Assembly: GCA_002348535.1 (NCBI GenBank)
Contig: DEBL01000067.1
Span: 1-9,580 of the forward strand
DNA: 9,580 bases
From: Deltaproteobacteria bacterium UBA2957
GTDB lineage: Bacteria; Myxococcota_A; UBA796
Reading direction: 5' to 3'
Made by a program: the position numbers and the translations under genes. Under the pieces are notes generated by a model. It was given only the letters and a program-made list of their open reading frames with translations, was not told where the DNA came from and did not search any database. This document shows, one piece after another, positions 1-6,186 of the stretch (positions are counted from its first letter, which is position 1; each line of letters starts with the position of its first letter).

Positions 1-504
1 TTGCCCGTCCCGGTATTCGACTTCGCTCGCCACTGCCCCGTTCTCATGCCAGGAGGTCGACACCCCATCCTGATGCTTCCCATCCACGTATAGGGATTCG
101 CGCGCCTTTGTCCCGTTCTCATGCCAGGAGGTCTGCACCCCGTGCCGTTTCCCGTCCACGAATTGGGATTCGCGCGCCTTTGTCCCGTTTTCACGCCATT
201 CGGTCCACACCCCTTCCCTTTTCCCGTCCACGAATTGGGCTCCGTACTTCTTTGTCCCGTTTTCACGCCATTCGGTCCACACCCCTTCCCTTTTCCCGGC
301 TTCCCAAGTTCCAGCCAATTTCCAAGCCCCATTGGGATGACACTTCCACTCCTGCCCTTGCTTGACTAGGTTAAAAACTGCATCGTTCACAAGGGCAGGT
401 TCCTTTTCTTCACAGGCGTTCGGTAGCGAGTCGGCTCTTGCGCTCCCGCTGGTTGCAACAAAGGCGAGAAGAACGACGGATAGAATCAAGACTGTGCGCT
501 TCAT
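1..504 (-). CDS. Secreted MORN/YwqK-like repeat protein (C-terminus beyond window)
   Basis: Reading from an ATG at 504, the frame stays open for 168 codons to the left edge, so the C-terminus is missing. Residues 1-24 are a clear Sec signal peptide (MKRTVLILSVVLLAFVATSG, then SARA and a likely cleavage before DS). From about residue 71 the protein consists of 24-25-residue repeats of the pattern K-R-x-G-V-x-T-x-W-x-E-N-G-T-K, then a variable stretch ending V-D-G, preceded by a degenerate copy at 51-70 (CHPNGAWKLAGTWEAG). These W-x-E-N-G-x-K / DGK-x-x-G blocks are typical of MORN_2 / YwqK-type repeat proteins, which form a repetitive beta sheet; their molecular roles are mostly unknown. A GGGAG ribosome site lies just upstream of the start. 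Export to the periplasm or outside is inferred from the leader. No partner gene is visible. Family assignment is solid; function is unknown. Confidence 0.88.
   Translation of the reverse strand, partial: MKRTVLILSVVLLAFVATSGSARADSLPNACEEKEPALVNDAVFNLVKQGQEWKCHPNGAWKLAGTWEAGKREGVWTEWRENGTKKYGAQFVDGKREGVWTEWRENGTKARESQFVDGKRHGVQTSWHENGTKARESLYVDGKHQDGVSTSWHENGAVASEVEYRDGQ
4..294 (-). repeat. Four tandem 72-75 bp coding repeats (24-25 residues each)
   Basis: Within the MORN-like gene, four in-frame tandem units lie at 223-294, 151-222, 79-150 (72 bp each) and 4-78 (75 bp). The two units nearest the start are nearly identical: 178-226 and 250-298 match without a mismatch over 49 bases at an offset of exactly 72. 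The next unit shares shorter identical stretches, and the last has diverged more and carries one extra codon. The pattern suggests recent unit duplication. More units may lie beyond the left edge. Confidence 0.9.
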
Positions 505-852
505 GTGTGACTCCCGTTTGACCACGACCGAAGACTACCATGTGGGACAATCAGCAGAAGGACACTCACGCTCCAATCGAAGGCTCCGGTACGCAGCCTG
601 ACAACCCCGCTGACGGCTCTCCCGCTCATCTCTCAACAAGTCACCCCAAAGACGCCTACAAGCCAGCTACAGAGGCGCTAAGGGGTGCTGATGCCACCCT
701 TAAGAAAAGTCGGGCTAATGCCCCCTAACGCCATGATTACACCCCCCATCCCACTATGTCAGACTCTGCATTTCGGCGTTTCTGAGGTGTCCCTGACTTT
801 TGCAAAACATTTGGGAGGCGTTTTTGACCTCTGCGGGTCACTTGATTTTCGG
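505..852. other. Gene-poor spacer between the MORN-repeat gene and msrA
   Basis: About 350 bases without a convincing gene. It should hold the promoter of the leftward MORN-repeat gene and the 3' end of the msrA transcript. Short hairpins are visible: GGGTG/CACCC around 683-699, GGGC/GCCC around 712-723 and TGACC/GGTCA at 825-840. A 62-codon plus-strand frame at 540-728 lacks a clear ribosome site and recognisable family features. I see no tRNA, no repeat shared with the rest of the window and no insertion-sequence end. Confidence 0.6.
702..723 (-). terminator. Possible weak intrinsic terminator downstream of msrA
   Basis: Read on the minus strand, a short stem GGGC-ATTA-GCCC (712-723) is followed by GA and then CTTTTCTT (702-709). 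The orientation fits termination of the leftward msrA transcript, about 130 bases past its stop. The stem has only four G-C pairs and the U-tract is interrupted, so this is a weak candidate. Confidence 0.3.
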
Positions 853-1515
853 TTAGCGTGACTCTGGTTTTTCCAAGCCATTTTGGCAACTTACGCCAGT
901 TCCTCCAAGTCCACAGTAGCCGTTGGGATTTTTAGCCAAGTATTGCTGGTGATAGTCCTCGGCGTAAAAGAACTCGATGCCCGACTGAATCTCGGTGGTG
1001 ATGGGGCCGTGGCCCGCCTCGGTCAGGCGAGACTGGAATGCAGCCCGAGAGGCCTCAGCCTGTGCGACCTGGTCGGGCGTAGAGCAGTAGACGCCGCTCC
1101 GGTATTGGGTGCCCACGTCGTTGCCTTGGCGCATGCCTTGCGTGGGGTTGTGGCCCTCCCAAAACGCCACGAGAATCCGGTCGACCGAGATGACCGCAGG
1201 ATCAAACACCACTTGGACGAGTTCATTGTGACCCGTCTGGCCAGAACAAACCTCCTTGTACGTCGGGTTCTGGGTAAAGCCTGCGCCGTAGCCCACGGCG
1301 GTCGATACCACGCCGTCAAGGGTCCAAAACACGCGCTCCGCACCCCAGAAGCACCCCATGCCGACATGAATGATTTCGGCGCCGGGCCACGGTCCGGTCA
1401 TCGACGATCCCAACACTGCATGGGTGGGCGCGACCGGCATCGGCTCGGACCGGCCCGGAATGGCTTCCTCGCGGGTGGGCATGCGCACCTTGCGCGGGTC
1501 AAACAATCCAAACAT
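853..1515 (-). CDS. msrA: Peptide-methionine (S)-S-oxide reductase MsrA
   Basis: Reduces methionine-S-sulfoxide in proteins and free methionine, with electrons from thioredoxin; a cytoplasmic repair enzyme. The active-site motif GCFWGAER is present with the catalytic Cys at residue 55. Further family landmarks are the PTYKEVCSGQTGHNE block, GNDVGTQYRSGVY, EDYHQQYLAKNPNGYCGLGG, and two C-terminal cysteines (201 and 210) placed to act as resolving residues. The N-terminus (MFGLF, then RMPTREEAIPGR) matches the longer MsrA subtype. I chose the ATG at 1515 because GGAG (1525-1528) sits nine bases upstream. An in-frame ATG at 1530 would add five residues but has no ribosome site. At 220 aa it is full length. 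It has no fused or adjacent msrB. It is divergent from a metal-efflux permease, with about 140 bp between the starts. Confidence 0.97.
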   Translation of the reverse strand: MFGLFDPRKVRMPTREEAIPGRSEPMPVAPTHAVLGSSMTGPWPGAEIIHVGMGCFWGAERVFWTLDGVVSTAVGYGAGFTQNPTYKEVCSGQTGHNELVQVVFDPAVISVDRILVAFWEGHNPTQGMRQGNDVGTQYRSGVYCSTPDQVAQAEASRAAFQSRLTEAGHGPITTEIQSGIEFFYAEDYHQQYLAKNPNGYCGLGGTGVSCQNGLEKPESR

Positions 1516-1576
1516 GGGGTCACACTCCATCGGTCAATGAATCCGGTGTAACCCAAGCGCTTTACCCATGGCCCAC

Positions 1577-1591
1577 CGGGTCTCCAACCCG
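1577..1591. promoter_or_regulatory. Short inverted repeat in the msrA / metal-permease divergent region
   Basis: CGGGT-ctcca-ACCCG is a perfect five-base inverted repeat in the 139 bases separating the two divergent starts. Its position would suit an operator acting on either gene, but it does not match a metal-regulator operator that I can recognise, and a five-base arm can arise by chance in GC-rich DNA. Confidence 0.2.
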
Positions 1592-1643
1592 TCTCGGCCG
1601 CAAACCAATCCCCATTGTTGCCGTGCCGAGATACGACCCCTTT

Positions 1644-1648
1644 GGAGG
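1644..1648 (+). promoter_or_regulatory. Shine-Dalgarno site fixing the permease start
   Basis: GGAGG followed by TCGGCA and the ATG at 1655. This decides the start against the longer frame that begins at 1568. Confidence 0.8.
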
Positions 1649-1654
1649 TCGGCA

Positions 1655-2860
1655 ATGGAACTGTTTGTTCACAACTTGTGGGAAGTCATGACGGCACTCG
1701 CGCCGTGGTTGCTGCTGGGCGCGGCAGTGAGCGGGGCCATTCACGTCTTTTTGCCTGCTGATTTCGTCCGCCGCCACATGACAGGTCGCGGCAGCATCGC
1801 GAAAGCAGTGGCCCTCGGTGTTCCCCTGCCGTTGTGTTCGTGCGGGGTGATTCCCGCTGCATTGGGCCTCAAGAAGGATGGGGCTTCCGACGGTGCCTCC
1901 GTCGGTTTTCTGATCTCCACGCCGCAGACGGGGGTCGACTCCATCTTGGTGTCCGCGGCGTTCTTGGGGTGGCCATTTGCCATCTTCAAGGTGATCGCCG
2001 CGGTCGCCACAGGCATGGCGGGTGGCGCCCTCACCGAGTCATTTGGTGGCGACCGGAAGCCTCTTCCTGGAGAGACGGACCGGGACAATGACACCCCGTC
2101 GGCAAACTGGCGCGCCTTCATTGAACACGCTGAAGACCTGATTCGAACCATCTGGGGCTGGTTGGTGTTTGGCGTTCTTGTCAGTGCGGCGATCGGGACG
2201 TGGCTGCCCAACGATGGGCTCACACAGCTGGCCGATTGGGGCCCCATCGTTGCCATGCTCGTGATGTTGTTCATCAGCCTGCCCCTGTATGTCTGCGCGA
2301 CCGCCTCGGTGCCCATCGCCGCCGCACTCGTCGCTGGAGGCATGCCATCGGGCGCTGCGCTGGTCTTTTTGATGGCCGGCCCCGCCACCAATGTGGCCAC
2401 CATCGGCGCCATCCAGCAAGCCTTTGGTGCTCGCATACTCGGCCTGTACCTCGCGACCATCATCGTGGGGTCGGTGAGCCTTGGAATGGCATACGACGCT
2501 CTGTTTACGACGAATGTGGCCGCCGCCATGGCCCACGGCGAGCACGAGGCGTGGTGGGCCGTGGGGTCTGCTGTGGTGCTCACCGTGCTCTTTCTGCGCT
2601 ACGCGGTCGCGGATGCACGCAGTGTGTTCAACCGATGGCGTCTGCAGTCTAAATCCGCATCCGAACGGATCGTCGTGGCCGTCGACGGCATGACCTGCGG
2701 CGGATGCGTATCGCGACTGGAGCGGGAACTGAATGCCGGAGCGGGGGTCGATGCCGCCACCGTCCAACTCGACCCCGGGAAAGCCACCGTCCAAGGCTCC
2801 TTGTCCCGGGATGAGGTCGTTGCGATCATCGAGAACGCAGGATTCAAGGCCGTCGGCTAA
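1655..2860 (+). CDS. SO_0444-type heavy-metal efflux permease with C-terminal HMA domain
   Basis: A 401-residue integral membrane protein of the predicted-permease family (DUF318 / SO_0444-type), associated with Cu/Zn efflux across the inner membrane. Family marks are the PLPLCSCGVIPAALGLKKDG segment (Cys61 and Cys63 in C-S-C-G-x-x-P), then GFLISTPQTGVDSI, and the second half-repeat YVCATASVPIAAALVAGG with FLMAGPATN. Two hydrophobic halves (about 9-125 and 165-315) are separated by a charged loop at 130-160. Residues 338-401 form a heavy-metal-associated domain, with GMTCGGC supplying the CxxC ligand pair (Cys348, Cys351). The start is the ATG at 1655, with GGAGG at 1644-1648 and six bases of spacing; an upstream in-frame ATG at 1568 would add 29 non-hydrophobic residues with no ribosome site. 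Metal specificity (Cu, Zn or other) cannot be read from the sequence. Its stop overlaps that of the opposing gene by four bases. Confidence 0.93.
   Translation: MELFVHNLWEVMTALAPWLLLGAAVSGAIHVFLPADFVRRHMTGRGSIAKAVALGVPLPLCSCGVIPAALGLKKDGASDGASVGFLISTPQTGVDSILVSAAFLGWPFAIFKVIAAVATGMAGGALTESFGGDRKPLPGETDRDNDTPSANWRAFIEHAEDLIRTIWGWLVFGVLVSAAIGTWLPNDGLTQLADWGPIVAMLVMLFISLPLYVCATASVPIAAALVAGGMPSGAALVFLMAGPATNVATIGAIQQAFGARILGLYLATIIVGSVSLGMAYDALFTTNVAAAMAHGEHEAWWAVGSAVVLTVLFLRYAVADARSVFNRWRLQSKSASERIVVAVDGMTCGGCVSRLERELNAGAGVDAATVQLDPGKATVQGSLSRDEVVAIIENAGFKAVG
2857..2860. other. Shared stop tetranucleotide CTAA between convergent genes
   Basis: The plus-strand permease ends with TAA (2858-2860) and the minus-strand membrane-protein gene ends with TAG (complement of CTA at 2857-2859). 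There is no room for a terminator between them. Confidence 0.9.
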
Positions 2861-3243
2861 CGACCGCGAACGTGCAGGCGCCATCGAACAAGAGCGCCCA
2901 CAACAAGCCCCACAACAAGCCCAATGGCGATGCCTTGGGTCAGAAATCGGGTCGACAGATCCTGGGCTGTACTCGTCGAGAACACATCATCGAACCATGG
3001 ATTCTTGACCTTGTACCGCTCCATGAAAAACACCTGCATCGAGCCCGAAAGCAGGCCTGCCAACGTGGCGGCAAAAGCGAACCGACGCATCGGAGCATCC
3101 ACCGCTGTGCGCACACCGTACAAAAACCACAACCCGCCCACGATGATCCACAACACGACTTCATGAATGCGGGACAAGCCCACGAAAGCAGAGAGGCCTC
3201 CAATCAAAAGTCCGAAGGACGCCACAATCACGGTGTGTTTCAT
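2857..3243 (-). CDS. Small multi-pass membrane protein of unknown function, coupled to folA
   Basis: A 128-residue protein that I do not recognise. Hydrophobic segments are at about 4-24, 29-47, 55-72 and 103-122, giving three to four membrane spans. A polar loop (about 75-100, containing MERYKVKNPWFDD) separates the third and last, and the C-terminus is basic (RWRLHVRGR). Its ATG at 3243 overlaps the folA TGA as ATGA, so translation is probably coupled to folA and it is likely the third gene of a thyA-folA-orf operon. The stop overlaps the stop of the opposing permease gene by four bases. A transport or membrane role linked to folate or nucleotide metabolism would be a guess from position alone. 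The reading frame is supported by the tight packing at both ends and by its hydrophobic pattern. Confidence 0.8.
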   Translation of the reverse strand: MKHTVIVASFGLLIGGLSAFVGLSRIHEVVLWIIVGGLWFLYGVRTAVDAPMRRFAFAATLAGLLSGSMQVFFMERYKVKNPWFDDVFSTSTAQDLSTRFLTQGIAIGLVVGLVVGALVRWRLHVRGR

Positions 3244-3713
3244 ATCAACTCCAAGGTCCGGTAGACCACGCCATCACCGACGCGTCGCTCCGTCTCTATC
3301 CACCGTTCCATGTCCAACGGTGGAAAATGGGTATCACCGGCCACACTCATGTCCACTTCCGACACAAACAGCTTGGTCGCTAGCGGCAGCGCGAGCGCAT
3401 AAATCACGCCGCCCCCCACGATTCGGGGCTCGTCGTCGCCGCCCTCACGGGCCATGGCAATCGCTTCGTCAATACTGTGAGCGACATCGCAGCCCTCAAA
3501 CTGGGCATCCTGACGACGCGTAATGACAATGTTCCGCCGGCGGGGCAACGCCCGACCGATCGACTCATGGGTTTTGCGGCCCATGATGATGGCGTGCCCC
3601 ATTGTCACGGTTCGAAAGTGACGCAAGTCTTCCGGAATGTGCCACGGCATGCCTCCATCCTTCCCAATGACCCGATCGGAGGTCATCGCCACAACCATCG
3701 CCAAAGGCTTCAT
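3240..3713 (-). CDS. folA: Dihydrofolate reductase
   Basis: Reduces dihydrofolate to tetrahydrofolate with NADPH in the cytoplasm; the target of trimethoprim-type antifolates. The protein has 157 residues, normal for chromosomal bacterial DHFR. Visible motifs: VVAMTSDRVIGKDGGMPWHI with Trp24, then PEDL with the active-site acid Asp29, the nucleotide-binding IIMGRKTHESIGRALPRR at 42-59, NIVITR, and RIVGGGVIYALALPLATKLF with the conserved GGG loop, then the D-x-x-FPP motif as DTHFPP. The ATG at 3713 overlaps the thyA TGA (ATGA), and its own TGA overlaps the next ATG, so it sits in the middle of a coupled operon. Pairing with thyA is expected, because ThyA turns methylene-THF into DHF. Nothing in the sequence suggests a resistance variant or recent transfer. 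Confidence 0.97.
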   Translation of the reverse strand: MKPLAMVVAMTSDRVIGKDGGMPWHIPEDLRHFRTVTMGHAIIMGRKTHESIGRALPRRRNIVITRRQDAQFEGCDVAHSIDEAIAMAREGGDDEPRIVGGGVIYALALPLATKLFVSEVDMSVAGDTHFPPLDMERWIETERRVGDGVVYRTLELI

Positions 3714-4552
3714 ACGCTGACCCGAGCCTTGATGTGAGGATGGGGCTCGTAGCCCGAGAGCGTGAAGTCTTCGTACCGAAACTGGAACAGGTCACGCACG
3801 TCGGGGTTGAGGGTCATCGTGGGCCGCGCGCGTACATCGCGGCTGAGTTGAAGGCGCGCTTGGTCGAGGTGGTCCGAATACAGGTGGGCGTCCCCCATCG
3901 TGTGCACAAACTCGCCGGGTTCCAAGTCGCACACCTGCGCAATCATCATCATCAACAAACTGTAGCTGGCGATGTTGAATGGAACACCGAGAAAGATGTC
4001 TGCGCTTCGCTGATACAGTTGGCACGACAACCGGCCGTCTTGGACGTAAAACTGAAACAGCGTGTGACACGGCGGCAGCGCAACTTGATCGGCCTCTTTG
4101 GGATTCCAGCCGGTGACCAACAGACGTCGCGAGTAGGGGTTGTTCTGGATGCCATCGAGCAGTCGTTGGATCTGGTCGATGCCATCCGAATCATAGGACC
4201 CATCCGACAACACGGTCGCTCCAAAGTTCCGCCACTGATGCCCGTATACAGGGCCCAAGTCACCCGCTTCGCGACCAAATTTGGCGGTCTGGTCGGCAGT
4301 GGCCCACTCATTCCAAATCCGAACATTGTTGGCTTGAAGCGGCGCCACATGGGTGTCGCCCGACAGAAACCAGAGCAGCTCATGAATGATGGATCGAAGG
4401 TGAAGTTTCTTGGTGGTCAGCAGCGGAAACCCATTCGATAAATCGAAGCGCATCTGGTGCCCGAACACGCCGACAGTCCCGGTTCCAGTGCGGTCCTTGC
4501 GAACACTCCCGTGGGTCAACACTCGATCGAGCAATTCTAAGTACTGCTGCAA
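3710..4552 (-). CDS. thyA: Thymidylate synthase ThyA (probable TTG start)
   Basis: Methylates dUMP to dTMP using 5,10-methylene-THF, releasing DHF. Landmarks are the DRTGTGT loop, LLTTKKLHLRSIIHELLWFL, GDLGPVYGHQWR, the nucleophile Cys162 in ALPPCHTLFQ, CQLYQRSADIFLGVPFNIAS, GDAHLYSDH and the C-terminal HPHIKARVSV. I chose the TTG at 4552, giving QQYLELLDRVL that lines up with the start of E. coli ThyA (KQYLEL) and 280 residues. An AGAGGAG ribosome site (4558-4564) stands five bases upstream of it. The open frame extends to a GTG at 4573 (287 residues), but that would put the ribosome site inside the gene. The stop overlaps the folA start by four bases. As first gene of thyA-folA-orf it probably carries the operon promoter in 4553-4676. 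Confidence 0.96.
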   Translation of the reverse strand: MQQYLELLDRVLTHGSVRKDRTGTGTVGVFGHQMRFDLSNGFPLLTTKKLHLRSIIHELLWFLSGDTHVAPLQANNVRIWNEWATADQTAKFGREAGDLGPVYGHQWRNFGATVLSDGSYDSDGIDQIQRLLDGIQNNPYSRRLLVTGWNPKEADQVALPPCHTLFQFYVQDGRLSCQLYQRSADIFLGVPFNIASYSLLMMMIAQVCDLEPGEFVHTMGDAHLYSDHLDQARLQLSRDVRARPTMTLNPDVRDLFQFRYEDFTLSGYEPHPHIKARVSV

Positions 4553-4557
4553 GTTCA

Positions 4558-4564
4558 CTCCTCT
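4558..4564 (-). promoter_or_regulatory. Shine-Dalgarno site supporting a TTG start for thyA
   Basis: On the minus strand AGAGGAG is followed by TGAAC and then TTG. It is purine-rich, correctly spaced for the TTG, and lies within the longer GTG-initiated frame, so it decides for the shorter product. Confidence 0.65.
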
Positions 4565-4664
4565 CGTCCACACAGCCGTAACCGAGGGGATCGGGGGAGC
4601 AAGCCCGCCGGATCAAGCGGTGTGCAGTGGCCAAGCCGGTTACCCTCTTTGCGAGACACATCAC

Positions 4665-4670
4665 GGGAGG
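4665..4670 (+). promoter_or_regulatory. Shine-Dalgarno site fixing the lipoprotein start
   Basis: GGGAGG followed by GACGTC and ATG at 4677. The open frame extends 89 codons farther upstream into thyA on the opposite strand, so this site decides the start. Confidence 0.75.
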
Positions 4671-4676
4671 GACGTC

Positions 4677-5420
4677 ATGCGAAAAGTTATGTTTGGTGCA
4701 CTGCTCTGCAGCCTCGGTTGCGCAGCAACGGACTTGGAATCGGACTCAGGAATTGGAGACGGGGACCCCTCAAACAACGGGGGTGGAGCCGACAACGGTT
4801 CGGATGAAAATGAATCGGTGTCCGCCACGCTGATGCTGCTCAACGCCATGTCGGGCGCTGGCATTGCCGGGGTTACCGTCGAGTCGCCAAGCGGCGAATC
4901 CGGAACCACCGGCAGTGATGGCTCTGTGGGCTTCACCATCGACGCTGGCGGCACCTTTCAGTTCCGCGTGCGCGGCGACAGTGTGCTCGACCACCTCGTG
5001 TTCGGACCGACCGGATCCGGTGACTTCGTCTACCCGACCTTCGTGGCGACAGAGAGCTTATTGGACTCTGTGAACAACAGCTTGGGCACTGTTACAGCCT
5101 CCGAGACCGGGATTGTCGTGGTGGGCATCGACTACGAAGACCTCACTCCGGCCGTCGGCGCCACCGCGTCCATTGGTTCGATGCATGACAGCCCGTGGGT
5201 ATTCGGTTCCATGGGCGCGTCATACGGGGACACCATTCCGACGGGGGGCATGGGCGCCGTAATCTTCCCCAACGTACCCCCCGGCGACACCTCCGTGACC
5301 GTCCAGCCTCCATCCGGTTCCACATGCTCCGCATTTCCTGGTGGCGGACAGATGCCCAACAGCCCAGTCTTCATGAACCACGTCACCGTCGTGACCTTTC
5401 ACTGTGTTCGGACCCGCTAA
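4677..5420 (+). CDS. Lipoprotein-like protein with carboxypeptidase-regulatory-like beta domain
   Basis: A 247-residue exported protein of unknown function. The leader is MRKVMFGALLCSLGC, with Cys15 as a plausible lipidation site; the box is imperfect, with Ser at -3. Residues 16-47 are an acidic Gly/Asn/Asp/Ser linker of the kind common in myxobacterial surface lipoproteins. From about 48 comes a Thr/Gly/Val-rich beta region: SATLMLLNAMSGAGIAGVTV followed by TTGSDGSVGF and AGGTFQFRV resembles a CarboxypepD_reg / transthyretin-like fold, where G-x-V-x-x-x-x-x-G-x-T-x-x-D-G-x is typical. A second similar unit may follow (FPNVPPGDTSVTV near 199-211). Start ATG 4677 is set by GGGAGG at 4665-4670, six bases upstream. 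The frame is open farther upstream to 4410, but there it only shadows thyA. Outer-membrane or surface location is inferred. Confidence 0.85.
   Translation: MRKVMFGALLCSLGCAATDLESDSGIGDGDPSNNGGGADNGSDENESVSATLMLLNAMSGAGIAGVTVESPSGESGTTGSDGSVGFTIDAGGTFQFRVRGDSVLDHLVFGPTGSGDFVYPTFVATESLLDSVNNSLGTVTASETGIVVVGIDYEDLTPAVGATASIGSMHDSPWVFGSMGASYGDTIPTGGMGAVIFPNVPPGDTSVTVQPPSGSTCSAFPGGGQMPNSPVFMNHVTVVTFHCVRTR
5417..5420. other. Second shared stop tetranucleotide CTAA between convergent genes
   Basis: The lipoprotein gene ends with TAA (5418-5420) and the opposing reductase gene ends with TAG (complement of CTA at 5417-5419). It is the same arrangement as at the permease / membrane-protein junction. 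Confidence 0.9.
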
Positions 5421-6178
5421 TAGAGCATGGGGACCAAGGCCTTTCGCTCCGGAGGATACTCCGGAAAGTGAGCCCGATACCAGCGGTGGTGCGCGGCGGC
5501 TCGTGGCGCCAAGTTGGCCACAGTCCACACCGCAAAGCATACCCCACCGAGGCTCATGGTCATCCAAGCGAATCCCACCCACTGGACAATCTCGCCCAAG
5601 TAGTTTGGGCAGCTCACGTAGCGAAACAAGCCTCCCTTGGGAACATGGTAGCCCGGACCATTTTCAACACGGAGCCTCCGGAGTACGGAGTCTGCCCATA
5701 CGTGTGTCGTGAATCCTGCCCCCACAAGGATGCCGCCAAGGAACATCGATATCGATAATTCAGGCGGACCGTCCGCCGTCCCGAAGAGTGCAGCACCGAT
5801 CACGGTGCCATTGATCAAGTTGAACGCCGATGCCATGGCCGAAATGGAAAGCGGCACGTTGGATGCGTTTGCCGCACCCAAAAACGGGTACACCAATGAC
5901 CGGTACGCATAGTGAGCACAGAAGATGCCGACAAAGGCCCATGCTTCCGCACTTCGATGAGGCGACGAAATGAAACAGGCCAGAACCATGATCGAACTCA
6001 CAGACTCCATCACCATCCATGACCACCCAGCGGGCAGGGCGGGGCCCCATCCGCGCCGAGCATGGCGACCATACGGAGCCGTAATCCGAGTGAGCGTAAA
6101 CGCTGTGATCACAGCGAGAGCCATCCACGCCACAAGAACATCCCAGCGCAGTGCGACCGCGATCCATGCATCAAGCAT
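5417..6178 (-). CDS. Steroid 5-alpha-reductase-like (3-oxo-5-alpha-steroid 4-dehydrogenase family) membrane enzyme
   Basis: A 253-residue, multi-pass membrane protein, the size of human SRD5A and plant DET2. Family enzymes reduce a C4=C5 double bond in 3-oxo-steroids with NADPH. Conserved blocks in order: APYGRHARRGWGPALPAGWS then WMVMES (31-59, acidic Glu58), AHYAYRSLVYPF (88-99), NGTVIG (123-128), GLFRYVSCPNYLGEIVQW (183-200) and a C-terminal RAAAHHRWYRAHFPEYPPER leading into KALVPMLY (226-253). That tail closely follows the RKALIPF ending of eukaryotic SRD5A proteins, which sets it apart from the looser DUF1295 and isoprenylcysteine methyltransferase relatives. The ATG at 6178 follows the previous gene's stop by eight bases, with AGGGG as ribosome site. 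The actual substrate (sterol, steroid or another enone lipid) is not known. Its stop overlaps that of the opposing lipoprotein gene by four bases. Confidence 0.88.
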   Translation of the reverse strand: MLDAWIAVALRWDVLVAWMALAVITAFTLTRITAPYGRHARRGWGPALPAGWSWMVMESVSSIMVLACFISSPHRSAEAWAFVGIFCAHYAYRSLVYPFLGAANASNVPLSISAMASAFNLINGTVIGAALFGTADGPPELSISMFLGGILVGAGFTTHVWADSVLRRLRVENGPGYHVPKGGLFRYVSCPNYLGEIVQWVGFAWMTMSLGGVCFAVWTVANLAPRAAAHHRWYRAHFPEYPPERKALVPMLY

Positions 6179-6186
6179 GGCTGCCC

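Noticed and set aside
108..369. Two overlapping plus-strand frames rich in Pro, Arg and Phe repeats
   Set aside because: They are complements of the MORN-repeat gene. Their repetitiveness comes from the 72 bp coding repeats, and the minus-strand frame has a signal peptide and a known repeat pattern.
540..728. Plus-strand 62-codon open frame in the spacer
   Set aside because: There is no clear ribosome site, no recognisable family features, and it is antisense to the likely promoter region of the MORN-repeat gene. It could be a small protein but nothing positive supports it.
825..840. TGACC/GGTCA hairpin near the msrA stop as a terminator
   Set aside because: On the minus strand it is followed by A residues rather than T residues, and the stem is only five pairs, so it does not fit an intrinsic terminator for msrA.
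883..1551. Plus-strand 222-codon frame over msrA
   Set aside because: It is antisense to an unmistakable MsrA and its translation has no recognisable features.
1741..2884. Long minus-strand frames (280 and 281 codons) across the metal permease
   Set aside because: They are shadow frames opposite a well-recognised permease-HMA gene, caused by GC-biased codons. Their translations show no domain or sensible hydrophobic pattern.
3734..4441. Plus-strand 235-codon frame over thyA
   Set aside because: It is a shadow of thyA; the minus-strand translation matches ThyA throughout.
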